Shown: piece by piece, positions 22,431 through 33,312 of the stretch | How the letters are laid out: each line of letters starts with the position of its first letter | Position numbering within the stretch: the stretch's first letter is position 1 | Source: Asterochloris sp. CNOR1 | Lineage: Eukaryota; Chlorophyta; Trebouxiophyceae; Trebouxiales; Trebouxiaceae | Direction: 5' to 3' | Assembly (NCBI GenBank): GCA_963969365.1 | Contig: OZ017754.1 | Location: 2,790,001-2,854,000 of the forward strand | Length of the DNA stretch: 64,000 nucleotides | The notes under the pieces: generated by a model | Databases searched by the model: none | The model's input: only the letters and a program-made list of their open reading frames with translations | Told to the model about the DNA's origin: nothing | Translations under genes and position numbers: made by a program

Positions 22431-25400
22431 ATGGACGATGAGTTCGAGTATGGTGACGAAATGGTGAGTCCTTCACGTTTGAGCCTCAGGGGTCCTCAAC
22501 TTTCGGGAGTAACATGCTATTGGCCATTTGTACCTGTATCTGCAGGGCACTTTGCAAATGCCATGGTGGCATCACACAGCCATGTGTGTCTCTACTGGCA
22601 TGCTTCCTCACTGTGAGATCGCTGCGGCAACATGCTTGGCAGGACTGCTGGCAACCTTTTGTGAGGGTCTGCTGCCACCGCCTGCAGGAGGAGCCAAGCT
22701 TCAGCGGGGTTGACAGCGCTGCAGGCGCCCCAATGTACCTGCAGCAGCAGGCAGGCGCTTATGCAGCTGGCCAGCAGATGCAGCAGCCAGAGCACATGCA
22801 GCGGCCAGCCAGCAGTCATGGGCCTGGTGCAGGGGTCTCAGGTGCTGCACCTTCCTCTGCCTTGGTTAAGCACAGCCATTGAGCAGTTACCCTCGAGCAA
22901 GGCTGGCTGACTGAGACTTTGCTGCAGGAATGGCTCAATCGCTAGCTGCTGCGCAACATCAGGCGGTTCAGGTGAGGCTGGCTGTCCCAGGCCCAAGCTG
23001 CCCTGTCTGGCAAAAGGTATCCTGGTCGTGGTGCTTGAGGGGACTTACAGCAAGTGTGGACCAAGCCAGGCTCTGAGGGTGCCACAACAGTCGCCCCTCA
23101 GTGCGAGCATGGCCTGCTGGTGTTGCTGAGGGGAGCCAAGGCAGATTGCAGCATCTGGTCACCTTGCTGCTCATTGCGGTGAGGGGTCTGGCAGCTCATG
23201 GTCCATGCATGTGGAGTTTGGACCATGCACACATTGTTAGCTCTGTGCAGGCAGATTGAGCGCCCGCGCCTCCTCAGTCAGCGTGTGCCTGGGCTGCATT
23301 CAGGTCCACAGCAGAGCCCACCTGCCATGGCTAAAGTCACAGCAGAGCCCACCTGTCATGGCTGAAAAGTGCCTGCGCCGTCAAAATTCCTGACGTCGCA
23401 GGCGCCCCCCAAGACCTCTCTGTTGTGATTGCAGAGTCCGCCAAGCAGCAGGGGGCACTCAGCCGCTGGGCGCACTGACCACGAGGCGGAGGTGGACGGT
23501 GCGCATGAGGGGTTTGGTGGCCAGGCAGCGACTGCAGGTCAGCACTGTTGTGAGGCAACGGGGGGCCTGCAGGTCATGGCACCATGTGTGCACAACAGGC
23601 AGGGGTCACTGGAGCACTAGCTGGAACTTTAGTGGGTGCTGATGGGTCAGTGGCTCACGACGTAGTGTTCTGGTGCTATGCATGCCCATTCCTGTGTGGT
23701 CCCCATGAGATGGACTGAATGAGGGGTCTCAGATGGCGGGGCTCGGCGCACAAGCAGCCTTCGCATATGGCAAGTGCTTGCTTGGATTCCCAAGAAAGGG
23801 AGCTTATGCTGCTGTTTGCATAAGTGTGCTCATCTCCTGCTGCTTCATGTTGCCAACTTCTTGGCCACCATTGAGGAGCTCAGCAGCCAGGTCACTACAA
23901 CCGTTATTTTTCTTGCAGCTGCCTACAATGCCCAGGACTACCTCAACCTGCCAGTGTCAAAGGAAGTGCAGGACCTGTTCCAGCTGATAGGCAGGTCAGC
24001 AGGGGCTGCTGCCTTGGTCATACTTGATGTTTGGGTTTCATTTGAGGGGCTTGACTCGTTGTTTTTCATCCTTTCTGCTGCTGCAAATGTGCCTCTCCCT
24101 GAGGCAAATGCCCTCATTGCAGCCAAGGCACGCACTGTGCCTGGACCTGCAAGCCAGCAGGGGCTACTGTCATGGGCTTGACTCGTTCTTTTGCATCCTT
24201 GGTGCTGCTGCATGTGCCCCTCTCCTTGAGGCAAGGGCCATATTTGCAGAATTTGGACATGCTGGCAAGTGTAAGCAAGACAAGGCATGCAGCTTGGCTT
24301 GCATGTCAAGCGCATGAGTCTCTGCATGAGCATTCGCCAGAAACTGCAGGCTGCTGAAGCAGTTGTAGTCTTACGGTTGCTGCAGGTATCGGCCCAAGCA
24401 CATGGAGATTGAGACACCCCTGAAGCCCTTCATCCCAGAGTACGTCCCTGCCACAGGGGACATTGATGAGTTCATCAAGGTCAGCAGCAGCCACCCTGTT
24501 AACCTGCCTTTCACCACCTGTAACAGAGTCTGTGCTGCTGTGGGGGAATCAGTGCGGCATATGTAACAGAGCCAGTCCTGTGCTGCTGTGGGGGGATCAG
24601 TGCGCCATGGCCTGCAAATGGAAGGCCTGCAAGCTCTGCTGTGACACTGCAGATGCCCTGCCCAGGCAGCAGTGCAGTGGCACGTTGCTGCTGTGCTTCT
24701 GAGCATCCAGTCTGGCCCTGCAGCCGGCAGGCTGGACCTGCTCCACTGCTCTCCCTTTGAATCAGTTTTACAAACCACGTTCCTGTAGGGCCGGCCCTCA
24801 GATGGCAGGACAGGCTCATGTTGCCGTGGTCTCATGCGTTTTGCTTCTCACCCTTACACTTCACATGCGGGTATCTTGCCCAGATGGCAAAACAGGCCCA
24901 CCTTGCTTCAGCATCTTGTGCTGCGCGGCTTCTCAGCTGTGCACTGTACGCTTCACATGCAGGTTCCGCGGCCAGATGGCAAGCCAGACCTGCTGGGCCT
25001 GAAGGTGCTGGACGAGCCCTGCGCGCACCAGTCTGACCCCTCAGTCCTCATGCTGCAGCTGCGGCAGACCTCAAAGCAGGTCAGCCTGCGCTGCCTCTGT
25101 GTTGCTGCTTTCCATAGGGTTTCTGTCCATAGGTCAAGCGCTGCCATCGGGCGCCATGCCGCGGCAGCTGTTGCTTAGCGGCGGCACGCCGTGCTCCATG
25201 CAGCCATCAAAAGCTGCCCACAGATACCTCACCTGCTGGGCTGGCTAATCAAGCCCATAGGGTCCTGGTGAGCTGGTTGCGCACCTCTGACGGTACATTG
25301 GCTGCTGTGAGGGAGCCCACTGCAGCTGGCCTGGGCCACAAGCCCATTGAGCAACATGAGGCGACTTCCTTCTGGCACGAACGCTCCCGGCCTGCACTTT

Positions 25401-26993
25401 TTACAGGCAAAGCTTGCATGCTCGTCTGTTGCAGCTTTCCTGCTTTCTGCCTGACCTTGCTCCACCCTCAAGCATGTTCACCTGCCCTGCAGGCCGGGAC
25501 TGCAGCTGCAGCGGTGGACGTGGTCAGCAAGGTGGAGGATGCCGCCAACAATGGGCGGCGCATCACGGAGTGGATCACAGACATCGGGGAGCTGCAGAAG
25601 GTGCGTGTGGTCCACAGGCAGGAGACACGTCAGGCAGGCAGAGGTATCATGGATGCAGTCGAGCACCAGGCCAGAGGCCATCAGGGGTGTCTCTTGGCTC
25701 TGCTGTGGGTTCAAGGTGGGGGGGCAGCTCCAGAAGGCGGATGGGAGGTTGAGGGGCAGGCAGGCAGGGCACCTGCTTCTCTGCTGCAGCTGCAAGCACT
25801 CTGGCGACAGCCCATTGCTGTTCCGCCAGGAGCAGGTGCTGCCGAAGAGGTTCTGCTCAAAGGGATCGGACGCTGTGGGCAACACAACGGAGTCCCTTCA
25901 AGAGCGGCAGGGATGTGGTGAGGCTCTGCTCAAAGGGGTCGAATGCTTTGGGTAACACAGCGGGGTCTCTTCAAGAGCGGCAGGGAACCGGTGGGGTACT
26001 GAGACGCAGGCTGGCAGGGCGCCTGTTGCTCAGGTGCGGCTGCAAGCACATGAGCAATAGCACATTCCCTCAATGCCCACTTTCCTCAATGCCCACTTTC
26101 CTCCAGCATGCAGATGACTTGGGCAGCAGGGTAAAGCTGACTTGCAGTCCACCTTGCCTGATGTCTCTGCCTGCTCACATTCAGCAGGGCAACCGAGTTG
26201 CGGTGCAGCAGCATGACGGCCTCCGTGGCTGCCAGACTGAGAACTGTCAGCCAGATCGCTGCTGCTGTGTCAAAGCTGCTGAGAGGGTCGCATCGGCAAA
26301 GGAGCCAGCGCTCTGCCAGGCCCTGTGCTGTCATGTGGGGTCATTCAGGCTGCCTGGCACAATGTCTTTCAGAGCAACTCCTGTACTCCGGATGGCGCAG
26401 GGTGGTGGTTCAGAGCAACTCTCACACACCTGGTGCAGGGCAAGCCGGCTGCAGCAGTGCACTACACCAAGAACATGCCGGACATTGACGCGCTGATGCA
26501 GCAGTGGCCAGCAGAGGCAGAGGAGTTGCTGCACGAGATGCAGCTGCCAGATGAGACGCTGGTGAGCCAGCATTGCAGACTGCTGGCCACCCCTTCTGCG
26601 GCTGACAGCCATTCTGGTCTTCCCAGAAGCGGGAGCCACCTGTATTGAGCTGCTGCTGGAGGTGCCCGAAGGAGGTTGTGCAGCAGAAGGGCAGGATCCC
26701 ACCTGCCATAGTTACTTTGCTGGCTGACCATGACTCCTTTTGAGTGCCCTCAACTGACCTCAGATGCTCTGCTGCAGGACCTGCCGCTCAAGTCCTTTGC
26801 CCAGCTGGTGTGCAACGTGCTAGACATCCCTATGTATGCCAACCCCATCGAGTCTCTGCACCACCTATTCACCCTGTTCCTAGAGTTCAAGAACAACCCA
26901 GCATTCCAAGACATCAGCTTCCCTGGCGCTAAGACCCAGCAGGGCAGCATTGCAATGCTGACAAGCCCAACAGCCGATGTCATGACAATGTGA
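22431..26993 (+). CDS. IFT46: Intraflagellar transport protein IFT46
   Basis: Core subunit of the IFT-B complex that carries cargo, notably outer dynein arms, into flagella. Ten exons with agreeing phases: 22431-22463, 22688-22841, 22928-22971, 23435-23537, 23919-23994, 24386-24479, 24963-25079, 25493-25600, 26439-26561 and 26778-26993; 355 residues, close to the Chlamydomonas protein. The N-terminal third is Gln/Ala/acid-rich and poorly conserved. The conserved core starts at YNAQDYLNLPVSKEVQDLF and runs through IETPLKPFIPEYVPATGDID, EFIKVPRPDGKPDLLGLKVL, DEPCAHQSDPSVLMLQLRQ, YTKNMPDIDALMQQWP and NPIESLHHLFTLFLEFKNNP. The start ATG (MDDEFEYGDEM) is acidic like the known IFT46 N terminus. Introns 6, 7 and 8 contain duplicated exon-border or local sequences. 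Presence of an intact-looking IFT46 implies cilia in this lineage. Confidence 0.95.
24520..24615. repeat. Tandem duplication in IFT46 intron 6
   Basis: A unit of about 52 bp (GTAACAGAG, then GTGCTGCTGTGGGG, then ATCAGTGCG) occurs twice in a row at about 24521-24616. It lies entirely in the intron. Confidence 0.65.
24790..24985. repeat. Decoy copies of the IFT46 exon 7 acceptor
   Basis: The sequence around the exon 7 acceptor (CTTCACATGCAG|GTTCCGCGGCCAGATGGCAAG, about 24951-24991) is preceded by two diverged copies. One at about 24859-24900 reads CTTCACATGCGGGTATC then CCAGATGGCAAAACAGGCCC; one near 24785-24815 contains CCTCAGATGGCAGGACAGGC. In the first, the acceptor AG has become GG. Confidence 0.65.
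25855..25995. repeat. Tandem duplication in IFT46 intron 8
   Basis: About 66 bp (CTGCTCAAAGGG, then a GGGTAACACA-type block, then TCTTCAAGAGCGGCAGGG) occurs at about 25853-25914 and again at about 25925-25985 with roughly 15 percent divergence. No coding role is seen. Confidence 0.65.
26365..26440. repeat. Duplicate upstream of the IFT46 exon 9 acceptor
   Basis: TTCAGAGCAACTC followed by a short variable stretch and a GCAGGG block occurs at about 26368-26403 and again at about 26408-26440, where the second copy forms the true exon 9 acceptor. Confidence 0.55.
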
Positions 26994-27114
26994 AACATGG
27001 CTTGAATGACCGAGGTGCAACTCATTCATGACAGGCACAGCAACTCGAAGGCACTGTGTCAGCTGTGTGAAGACAGCGCTGTGGCACAGATTCAGACAGC
27101 AAATTGTTCCTTGC

Positions 27115-27650
27115 ATGAAGCTTGAGCTGAAGGCACGTGGTGGTCCACAAAGAGATAGGAAGAGGCATGACCTTGCACTGCTAGTGTTGCTGGCAGCTGC
27201 AGAGATGACTTCCGTCACCTCTGAGCACTGCAAACAGGCTATGGGGGCTACTTTTGAGGCATGCACATGCAGGGTCCATAGCTTGCTTTTGATCGCCAGC
27301 AGGCGATCAGGATGCACATACAGTGGAATCTACCAGCTCAGGCAACAGTTAGCTGCAGCTGGTTCTCAGCCCCTCCCATGGCGTGCGTGTGGTTGCACCC
27401 TTTGACAGCTAGCTTTTGGAGAGTTGCTGAGTCAGCAATCCAGGTTGTTCTGTACGGCAACCTCCTGGTCTTAAGCATGTTCAGCATGTCAGCAGGGACA
27501 TCTGAGGGTGTCATCAAGTCAAGGACCAGATCTGATCGTCGTGGCGCTGAAGTCACAACTGCTGGCTGGTTTGCACTCATGGGCTTGATGACATTACATG
27601 AGGTTAGGCCAGAAGCGCAGCATGTCTTGTGTGATGGTTCCCCATGCTGA
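27115..27650. repeat. Decayed dispersed repeat, copy A
   Basis: Blocks such as CATGAAGC[TC]TGAGCTGAAGGCA (27115), TGACCTCTGAGCA-type sequence (about 27215) and ATCAGGATGCAC (about 27306) recur in the same order near 30288, 30420 and 30888. Spacing differs, consistent with two old copies of one element. No terminal repeats or open transposase frame could be identified. Confidence 0.45.
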
Positions 27651-28101
27651 AGTCAAATCATGTTCAACATGTCACGCATTGCGTTTTGCACTCCCTCTTT
27701 GCTGTAATAAGGCTGTTCTAAAGCTGGCTTGGCATATAAATTGAGGGCTTAGGGGTGCTGTCAGGATTTGAACTTCTGATGCATCACCAAGATGTGGTCT
27801 TGATAGCGTATTCAGCAAAGCCAGACACAAGGACAACATTGATCTGGCTGCTCCAGTGTATCAAAGCTCAAGTACAACAACATGATTCACTGATGCTAGT
27901 TTGCGGTCATGTGCCACATATGTATGGTGCACTGACGAGATTCATGTGCCAGGAGCACAAATTCTTTCGTGCGGTGAAGCCGCAAGCCAAATGTACATCA
28001 AATTCATCTCAAGCAGCATTTCATGCGCCCTCTGACTGCAAAGAGAATACTGAGCTCTTCATGGAGGCCTCATGAGATTCGACACGCGATTTCATGCAGG
28101 G

Positions 28102-28109
28102 TATATATA
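28102..28109 (+). promoter_or_regulatory. TATA-like element
   Basis: TATATATA about 145 bp upstream of the first ATG of the kinase-like gene, the only clean TATA-like run near a start in this window. Its position would fit a promoter with a 5' UTR of roughly 110 nt. Use is inferred from position only. Confidence 0.4.
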
Positions 28110-28253
28110 GTGTCAGCAGGGAAGTGGGCTATCATCGTGCTTGCCTGGCCATGCGCTGGCTGGACCTTCCTGCAGGGGCTGGGCGCTGAGGGCTGCTGCC
28201 GCCATTTGCTTGGGTGCAGGCACGTCAGAGACCTGCAGGCAACGAGGCATGTT

Positions 28254-29431
28254 ATGGACCGTGCAGGCAATGGAGGCCAGGGACCAGCACCTGATGGGGC
28301 AGGCACCAGCGGTGGCAGAAAGCGCAAGGCGTCGCTGGCAAGGGACGGGCCCGCTGCAGGCACCCGGAGCGTCCAACGCCGTCAGGAAGACGGCAGCATT
28401 CCTGCTACTGGCAGGGACAGCCAGCAGCCCAGCAGTGCACCGTCGGCAGAGCAGCAGCAGCTGGACGCCATGCTGCTCAGGCTGCCAGAGGTGCCCTTCT
28501 CCAAGCTGCCCCTGGGAGCCACCATCGCCCACAGGGAGAACCGCTTGGTGAGTTTCCGCTGCACATGCAGCCACGTATTCAGTGCATTCAGGTGTTGCCA
28601 CTGTCAGGTGCTGCAGCATGCAGCTGTGACTGGTGACTGGCGCTGCAGGGTGCTGCAGATTGCAGCTGTGGCCACCGACTGGTGCTGGGCAGGCAGCTGT
28701 GGCCGCCCGGAGGGCCTGTGTGCATTGCTAAAGTCTCAGATCATGAAGTGTGCCATGGCACTGCCTGTAGCGCTCTAGCAACCGAGTCATTTACAGTCTT
28801 GCGCTTGCTGGTCCCCTGCTTCTTTATCCCAAGGCAGCCTTTCACGCCCTGCTGCAGATCAGGCGGGGAGTGTGGGAGAACGAGGCTGCCGTTTGCAAGG
28901 TCTGGGACCTGACCCGGGACGCTGAAGGCATTCACGAGCTCTTCCATGAGATCAGCATGTTGACACACCTGCAGGCTCTGCAGGTGTTTATGCTCTTGAT
29001 ATGTTGCACTGTGCTTGGCTGCTTGACAACAAATTGTATTTGGGGCAGGGAGCTTGCAGTGCTGGTGGGTTCCTCTCTGACCTGCAGGGGCAGCATGTCA
29101 CTAAAGCGCTGGGGACAGGTCGCACCTTCAATGGCGCACTCGTGTTCATTGCAATGGAGGACTGCGGAGAGCCCTTGCAAGCAGCGGAGAGCCCTTGCAA
29201 GCAGCAAAGCTGACGCCAGAGCTCTGCTCCCAGGGCCTGGCCGCTGTGCGCGCCGTGCATCAGCTTGGCGTGCAGCACTGCGCCATTGAGCTACACAACT
29301 TCCTGCACGGACCTGGCAGAGTGGTCCTTTGTGACTACAGCGATGCTGCCCATGCCGCCCCCGATAGCCCCATTCTGAAAGCAGAGGCTGATCTAGCCAG
29401 CTGGGTGCTTTGCACCTCAGAGGACAGCTGA
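28254..29431 (+). pseudogene. Kinase-fold protein, catalytically degenerate and frameshifted
   Basis: Three exons: 28254-28547, 28858-28983 and 29088-29431. The N-terminal 98 residues are Ser/Gln/Arg-rich and disordered. The second exon resembles a small kinase N-lobe (AAVCKVWDLTRDAEGIHELF, then HEISML, with a candidate Lys and Glu pair). The third has a GLAAVRAVHQLGVQHCAIEL segment followed by HNFL and VVLCDYSDAA, in the places of the HxD...N catalytic loop and DFG. The catalytic Asp is Ala and DFG reads CDYS, so no phosphotransfer is expected. A perfect 20-bp tandem duplication (29166-29205) shifts the frame; read straight, translation stops right after it (QAAESPCKQQS then stop). Removing one copy restores an uninterrupted match across the kinase-like region. 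It may be a recent pseudogene, a segregating allele or an assembly error. Family placement beyond 'kinase-like' is not claimed. Confidence 0.65.
29166..29205 (+). repeat. Perfect 20-bp tandem duplication causing a frameshift
   Basis: Two identical copies of a 20-mer starting GGAGAGCCC lie head to tail at 29166-29185 and 29186-29205 within coding sequence. Since 20 is not a multiple of three, the downstream frame is lost; with one copy the frame joins CGEPLQAA to KLTPEL cleanly. Confidence 0.9.
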
Positions 29432-30287
29432 ATTGCAGACCCTGCCACGACTATGTTATGGTTCACCTTTGGGTGGCGTTTAAAGCAAATGAAAGCTCAA
29501 AGCAACATTTGCTGTGCTGTGCATGTCGCGGCTCTTCTGCGCTCTTATTTCCATAGGCACAGCACAGCATGAGTTGCTTTGTAAGCAGCATCCTCTGGAA
29601 GACACACAACCTGTACACCGTGCTTCTGGCCTTGAGTATAACATGCTGCTCAATGTATGATTCAGCTGCCTGCACTCGGAGGTGGCATTTGGCTATTGAC
29701 AGAGGTTGAACCACATGGCGCCACCACAGAGGAAGGGACAGTCCCTGCTGCATGCTGAACAGAACATGCAGGTCACATGAGACGTTGCAGCAATGGTGCA
29801 CCTATAGGCCCACAGCGGCTTGAGGCCCACGTGGGTGTGTGCACAGCAGCCTGTGCACAGCGGCTGCCAGTTGACCCCTTGGGGCTGCACCAGCGCACTG
29901 TGCACAGCCCCAGCAACAACAATGCATGGCATGACTTGGCCTGCACCCAGTGACTGGCTGGCGATGTTTCTGCACAGTGCCCTGCTGTGGCCTGCGCCAG
30001 AGCAGTCATTATCCAGAGCAAGAGCAGCTGCATGCATGCATACAGCAGAGACATAGCCATCGTCAGCAGTCAGGCAGTCCTGCCAGCTGCCTACTTCTGT
30101 TAGCCCTGACCCCTGTGGACCAAGCTTGCCAGCAGGAACAGCAACAAGGCACATCTTGACAATCGAGGCGCTGGCTGTGGAGCGGCACACATGAGTGCTG
30201 GCCTTGACCTACTTGGATGCCAGTGTGCAGGCGTACCCCTCTGCATCCCAGCAGGTGCAATCCTGCTGCCATCTAAGCACATGTGTG

Positions 30288-31200
30288 CATGAAGCCTGAG
30301 CTGAAGGCATGTGCACTGGGTCCTGCAATGCACTTGGTTCTGCAATAGCACAGGAGACATGACATTGTGCAGCCAGTCTCACTGGCAATGCAATGACGTC
30401 TGCAGAGTATGTGTTTGTGACCTCTGAGCATTGCAGACGGGCAATGACAGTGCTGCAGGCCTGCCGGCAAGCCTGCCAAACAGGCAATGCACAAGCAAGG
30501 ATGCTCCACACCTTCAATGGAATCATGCTTGGTTCCACTGTGCCAACATGTGCTCTCTTACCTTCTTCCTGCCGAGAGCGCTCTGTCCAGCAGCACCCCG
30601 CTGGGATTGTCCCTCATCAGCCAAATCAATAATGCCAGGATGGTGCGAAGGTCAACAAGCACTTGACCCATGCATGCCATATGGCTGTTTTGTGAAGGTC
30701 CCTAACTCTCTGTGTCTGCAGCATGAGGGGTCTTGGTTTGTGGCAATCTTTGCCGGTGACCGCACAGGTTCACAGCCTGCTGACCTGCAGGCAATGGCTA
30801 ATAGCTGAGGCAGGGTTCAACACAGCTGTGCTGCAGCACGGCCTGCATGAGCTGGCAGCTCTATGCCACGCACAGCAATCAGGATGCACTCAGCTGAGCC
30901 GCAGCGCACTTCACATGAGTCTATCAGCTCAGGTAGCTGACCGGCTGGTCAGCCCGTGGGTCTCTGCCTCTGCCATGACTTGTGTTTGATTGGACTCCTT
31001 TTTAGACAGCAGCATCTGGTGTCTCACAACTTCTGGGCTTGCAACAAGCATGTTCAGCAATTACATGTACAGCTATGGGGACATGTGGGTGACCAGCATG
31101 TGAAGGAACATATGCAGCATCACCAATGAACAAACTATCTTGCAATCATGTGGGTGACGGCAGAGACTGAGGTGAAGCCAGGAGCACAGCATTCTTTTGC
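30288..31200. repeat. Decayed dispersed repeat, copy B
   Basis: It shares ordered short blocks with 27.1-27.65 kb, including TGAGCTGAAGGCA, GACCTCTGAGCA[TC]TGCA and a C-terminal-like block near 31160-31190 (GGTGAAGCCAGGAGCACAGCAT) resembling 27600-27625 and 27948-27985. This suggests three or more fragments of one old element. Confidence 0.4.
31061..31065 (-). terminator. Candidate polyadenylation signal TGTAA for the BTB gene
   Basis: TTACA on the plus strand reads TGTAA on the minus strand, about 156 nt past the BTB stop codon, a normal 3' UTR length in green algae. Confidence 0.45.
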
Positions 31201-31220
31201 TGGGGAATTTGAAGCTGAGT

Positions 31221-32331
31221 TCACTCCATGGACTCCAACCAAGACAACTTGTCCAGCGCCTGTGTAGTCTGATGTCTCTTGGGGAAAACTCCTTCAGGTG
31301 GGCTCTCTAGCCGACAACTGATGTATGTTGCAGAAACTCTGGCACGGTCCTTCAGCTCCTTGAGGTGCCTTACAGACAGTGCTTGGCAGACTGTCAACTT
31401 CACCTCTGAGGGCACCTGTGCCCAACTGCATGCGTTTGGCAAAAGCGGTGCTTGACAGCACCTGTGAAGCTTGCGCTGGCTCTTCAGCACACACAATGTA
31501 CCTGCTTGAGTCCCAGTCCATGCCAGCAGCTGCCTGTTCAATGCACAGCTGCTTGAAGGCATTGAGCGGCACTGGGTCAGCCAAATGTGTCATCACCGTC
31601 AGCCAGGCAAGCGCATTGGTCACAATGTCAGCACCTGCATAAGGCAGCAGAATCCCCATCATCAGCAGCCATTCCTCAACACAGCACCTCATTGCACAGA
31701 ATGTCAACATTGCAGTGCATGCTTGTGAAGGGTATCATAAACAGCTTATTCTCTCACCTGTCGCCGGTGAGGTTGCTAGCAAAGTGCCCTTCATCTTCTC
31801 ACTGTCAAGGCTGTTCAGCCACACAGTGCAGCGCAACAAGACTGTCGGAATATCATACTTGTCAGCAACGAGAAGCAGAGGCAGGACTGTCTCAGCGTCA
31901 ATGGCGCTCCTGCCCTTCATGAAACCATACAGCTCCTTAAGCAGGAGGCAAAGGCTCTCAGCACTGTCTTGCGTCTGCATAAACAGCATCATGCAAAGTT
32001 GAGCATATCCCTGGGGCAGATCAAGCCTGCTTTGCATAGCAATAACATGTGCCAGTAGCGCATGCATGTGTGCGCACAGCACTGGAGCTGTCAAGAAGGT
32101 GATAAGCAGCTGTTTGGAGACACATCAGCTTACCTGCAAGCGCTTGCTGCCTTTGTCATCAGGCTTTGCAACACCCAGCATTTTTACTAGGTCCTTGGAG
32201 TGCATGCAGAGGAATGACTGGTGGGCTGGCAGTTCAGCGCCATCCTCAGGGACAAGCACACAGTCTGGCAAGCACACTGGCTCATCGTCAGGAGGTAGGT
32301 GGCTGAGAGACTGCTGCTTGACATCTTCCAT
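31221..32331 (-). CDS. BTB-domain protein, intact copy
   Basis: Four exons with agreeing phases: 32331-32134, 31974-31758, 31634-31502 and 31461-31221; about 262 residues. The first exon carries the BTB signature PDCVLVPEDGAELPAHQSFL followed by CMHSKDLVKML. The second continues with ESLCLLLKELYGF and LLLVADKYDIPTVLLRCT, the typical BTB C-terminal helices. The third begins ADIVTNALAWLTVM. BTB domains dimerise and many serve as substrate adaptors of cullin-3 ubiquitin ligases; no second recognised domain (Kelch, MATH, NPH3) is visible, so the target is unknown. A paralogue with the same exon phases and a third exon of the same 133 nt lies at 53.9-55.3 kb. An upstream in-frame ATG at 32400 is possible, but MEDVKQQ is preferred because it sits just ahead of the conserved part. 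Confidence 0.82.
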
Positions 32332-32400
32332 GCCTGAGGCAGCAGTCGCAGATGACTGCTGGCAATGGCAATTTGAAAGACTTGTGTTGAACACAGACAA

Positions 32401-33310
32401 GGGTCAGTCCCAGAAAAGCGCGCATAGAAGTGATGATAACATCATGACCTGGCTGATCAGCTGCTCCTGATCACAGCATCAGGTTGAAATTCAGCTGGCC
32501 AAGGCCATGCTTGTCTGCTGTGAGCAGCCAGCCAGAACACCCATCTGTGTGCTGGACATGGCCTTGAAGCTTGCAGTACTGACTAGTGTTCAAGCAGATG
32601 ACGTATGCTTAGGCCTCTTGCAGCTTTTCTGGTCCTGGCTTGTGGCTTCGGCGTATTGGCGTGGTGCAACCCAGAGTGTACAGGGCCCTGTAGCCATCCT
32701 GACATCTTGCCTGGCAGCCAAGCTACTGTTGGTGCCAAAGTACACTGGTGACGTCCGCTGTCCGTGCACAACCCCACAATACTATGCGTGCGGGTCTTTG
32801 CAGACTGCTGACATCCAAGGCAACAAGTGAAGCATCAAGTGAACACTAGATTGGTTTCAGTTGAGTCTCAAATGTTAAACATGACCTGACCACGATTCAA
32901 CAGGGCTGCTGATACCTGCTCTAATGTCATTTGAAAAGGCCACATCAGGCGCTCTCAGCAGAACTAACTACAGCAAAGGCACATCGCAGCCTAACTGCAA
33001 TTAGTTTCTAGTGTAGCACCATCTGGTGGGACACTGCTGAGCGGGGAACTGCAGGGGTGACAACTCAGGGACAAGAGCTGATGCCTTTGAAATCAGGCTA
33101 CAAGCGGCTGACCAGTTGGCCAGCGACTGCATGACGCTAGACGGCTTCACTTATGCCCGCGCCCATGCTACGCCTGCTGAAGCACCGCTATCTGGCTGTT
33201 GTGAGCCTGACATGCCAGCCTGGCGGGGCTCGAAGGTGTTGTGTGCACATGAATGTGCGCCCTTGGCCCCTGCAGCAAGCACAGCAGAGGCTCACGGTGT
33301 ACGCACTCCT
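32401..33310. other. Intergenic region, nothing recognised
   Basis: Between the start of the leftward BTB gene and the probable 3' end of the next leftward gene. Open frames are short, with no domain signal and no matching splice phases. Confidence 0.45.
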
Positions 33311-33312
33311 CT

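Larger units (their letters stand above)
26994..28253. other. Intergenic region with decayed dispersed repeat
   Basis: No gene is supported here. A TGTAA at 27703-27707 could serve IFT46, about 710 nt past its stop, but the distance makes this weak. The 27.1-27.6 kb part shares short blocks with 30.29-31.2 kb and looks like a decayed dispersed element. A TATATATA stretch lies near the right end, ahead of the kinase-like gene. Confidence 0.45.
29432..31220. other. Intergenic region; no gene supported
   Basis: Short open frames on both strands show no family signal, no consistent splice phases and no repeat-free coding bias. It includes the second copy of a decayed dispersed repeat (about 30288-31200) and the candidate poly(A) signal of the leftward BTB gene. 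Confidence 0.5.

Noticed and set aside
27745-27800. tRNA-like T-arm (AGAAGTTCAAATCC on the minus strand)
   Set aside because: No matching T-stem, anticodon arm or acceptor stem could be folded around it.
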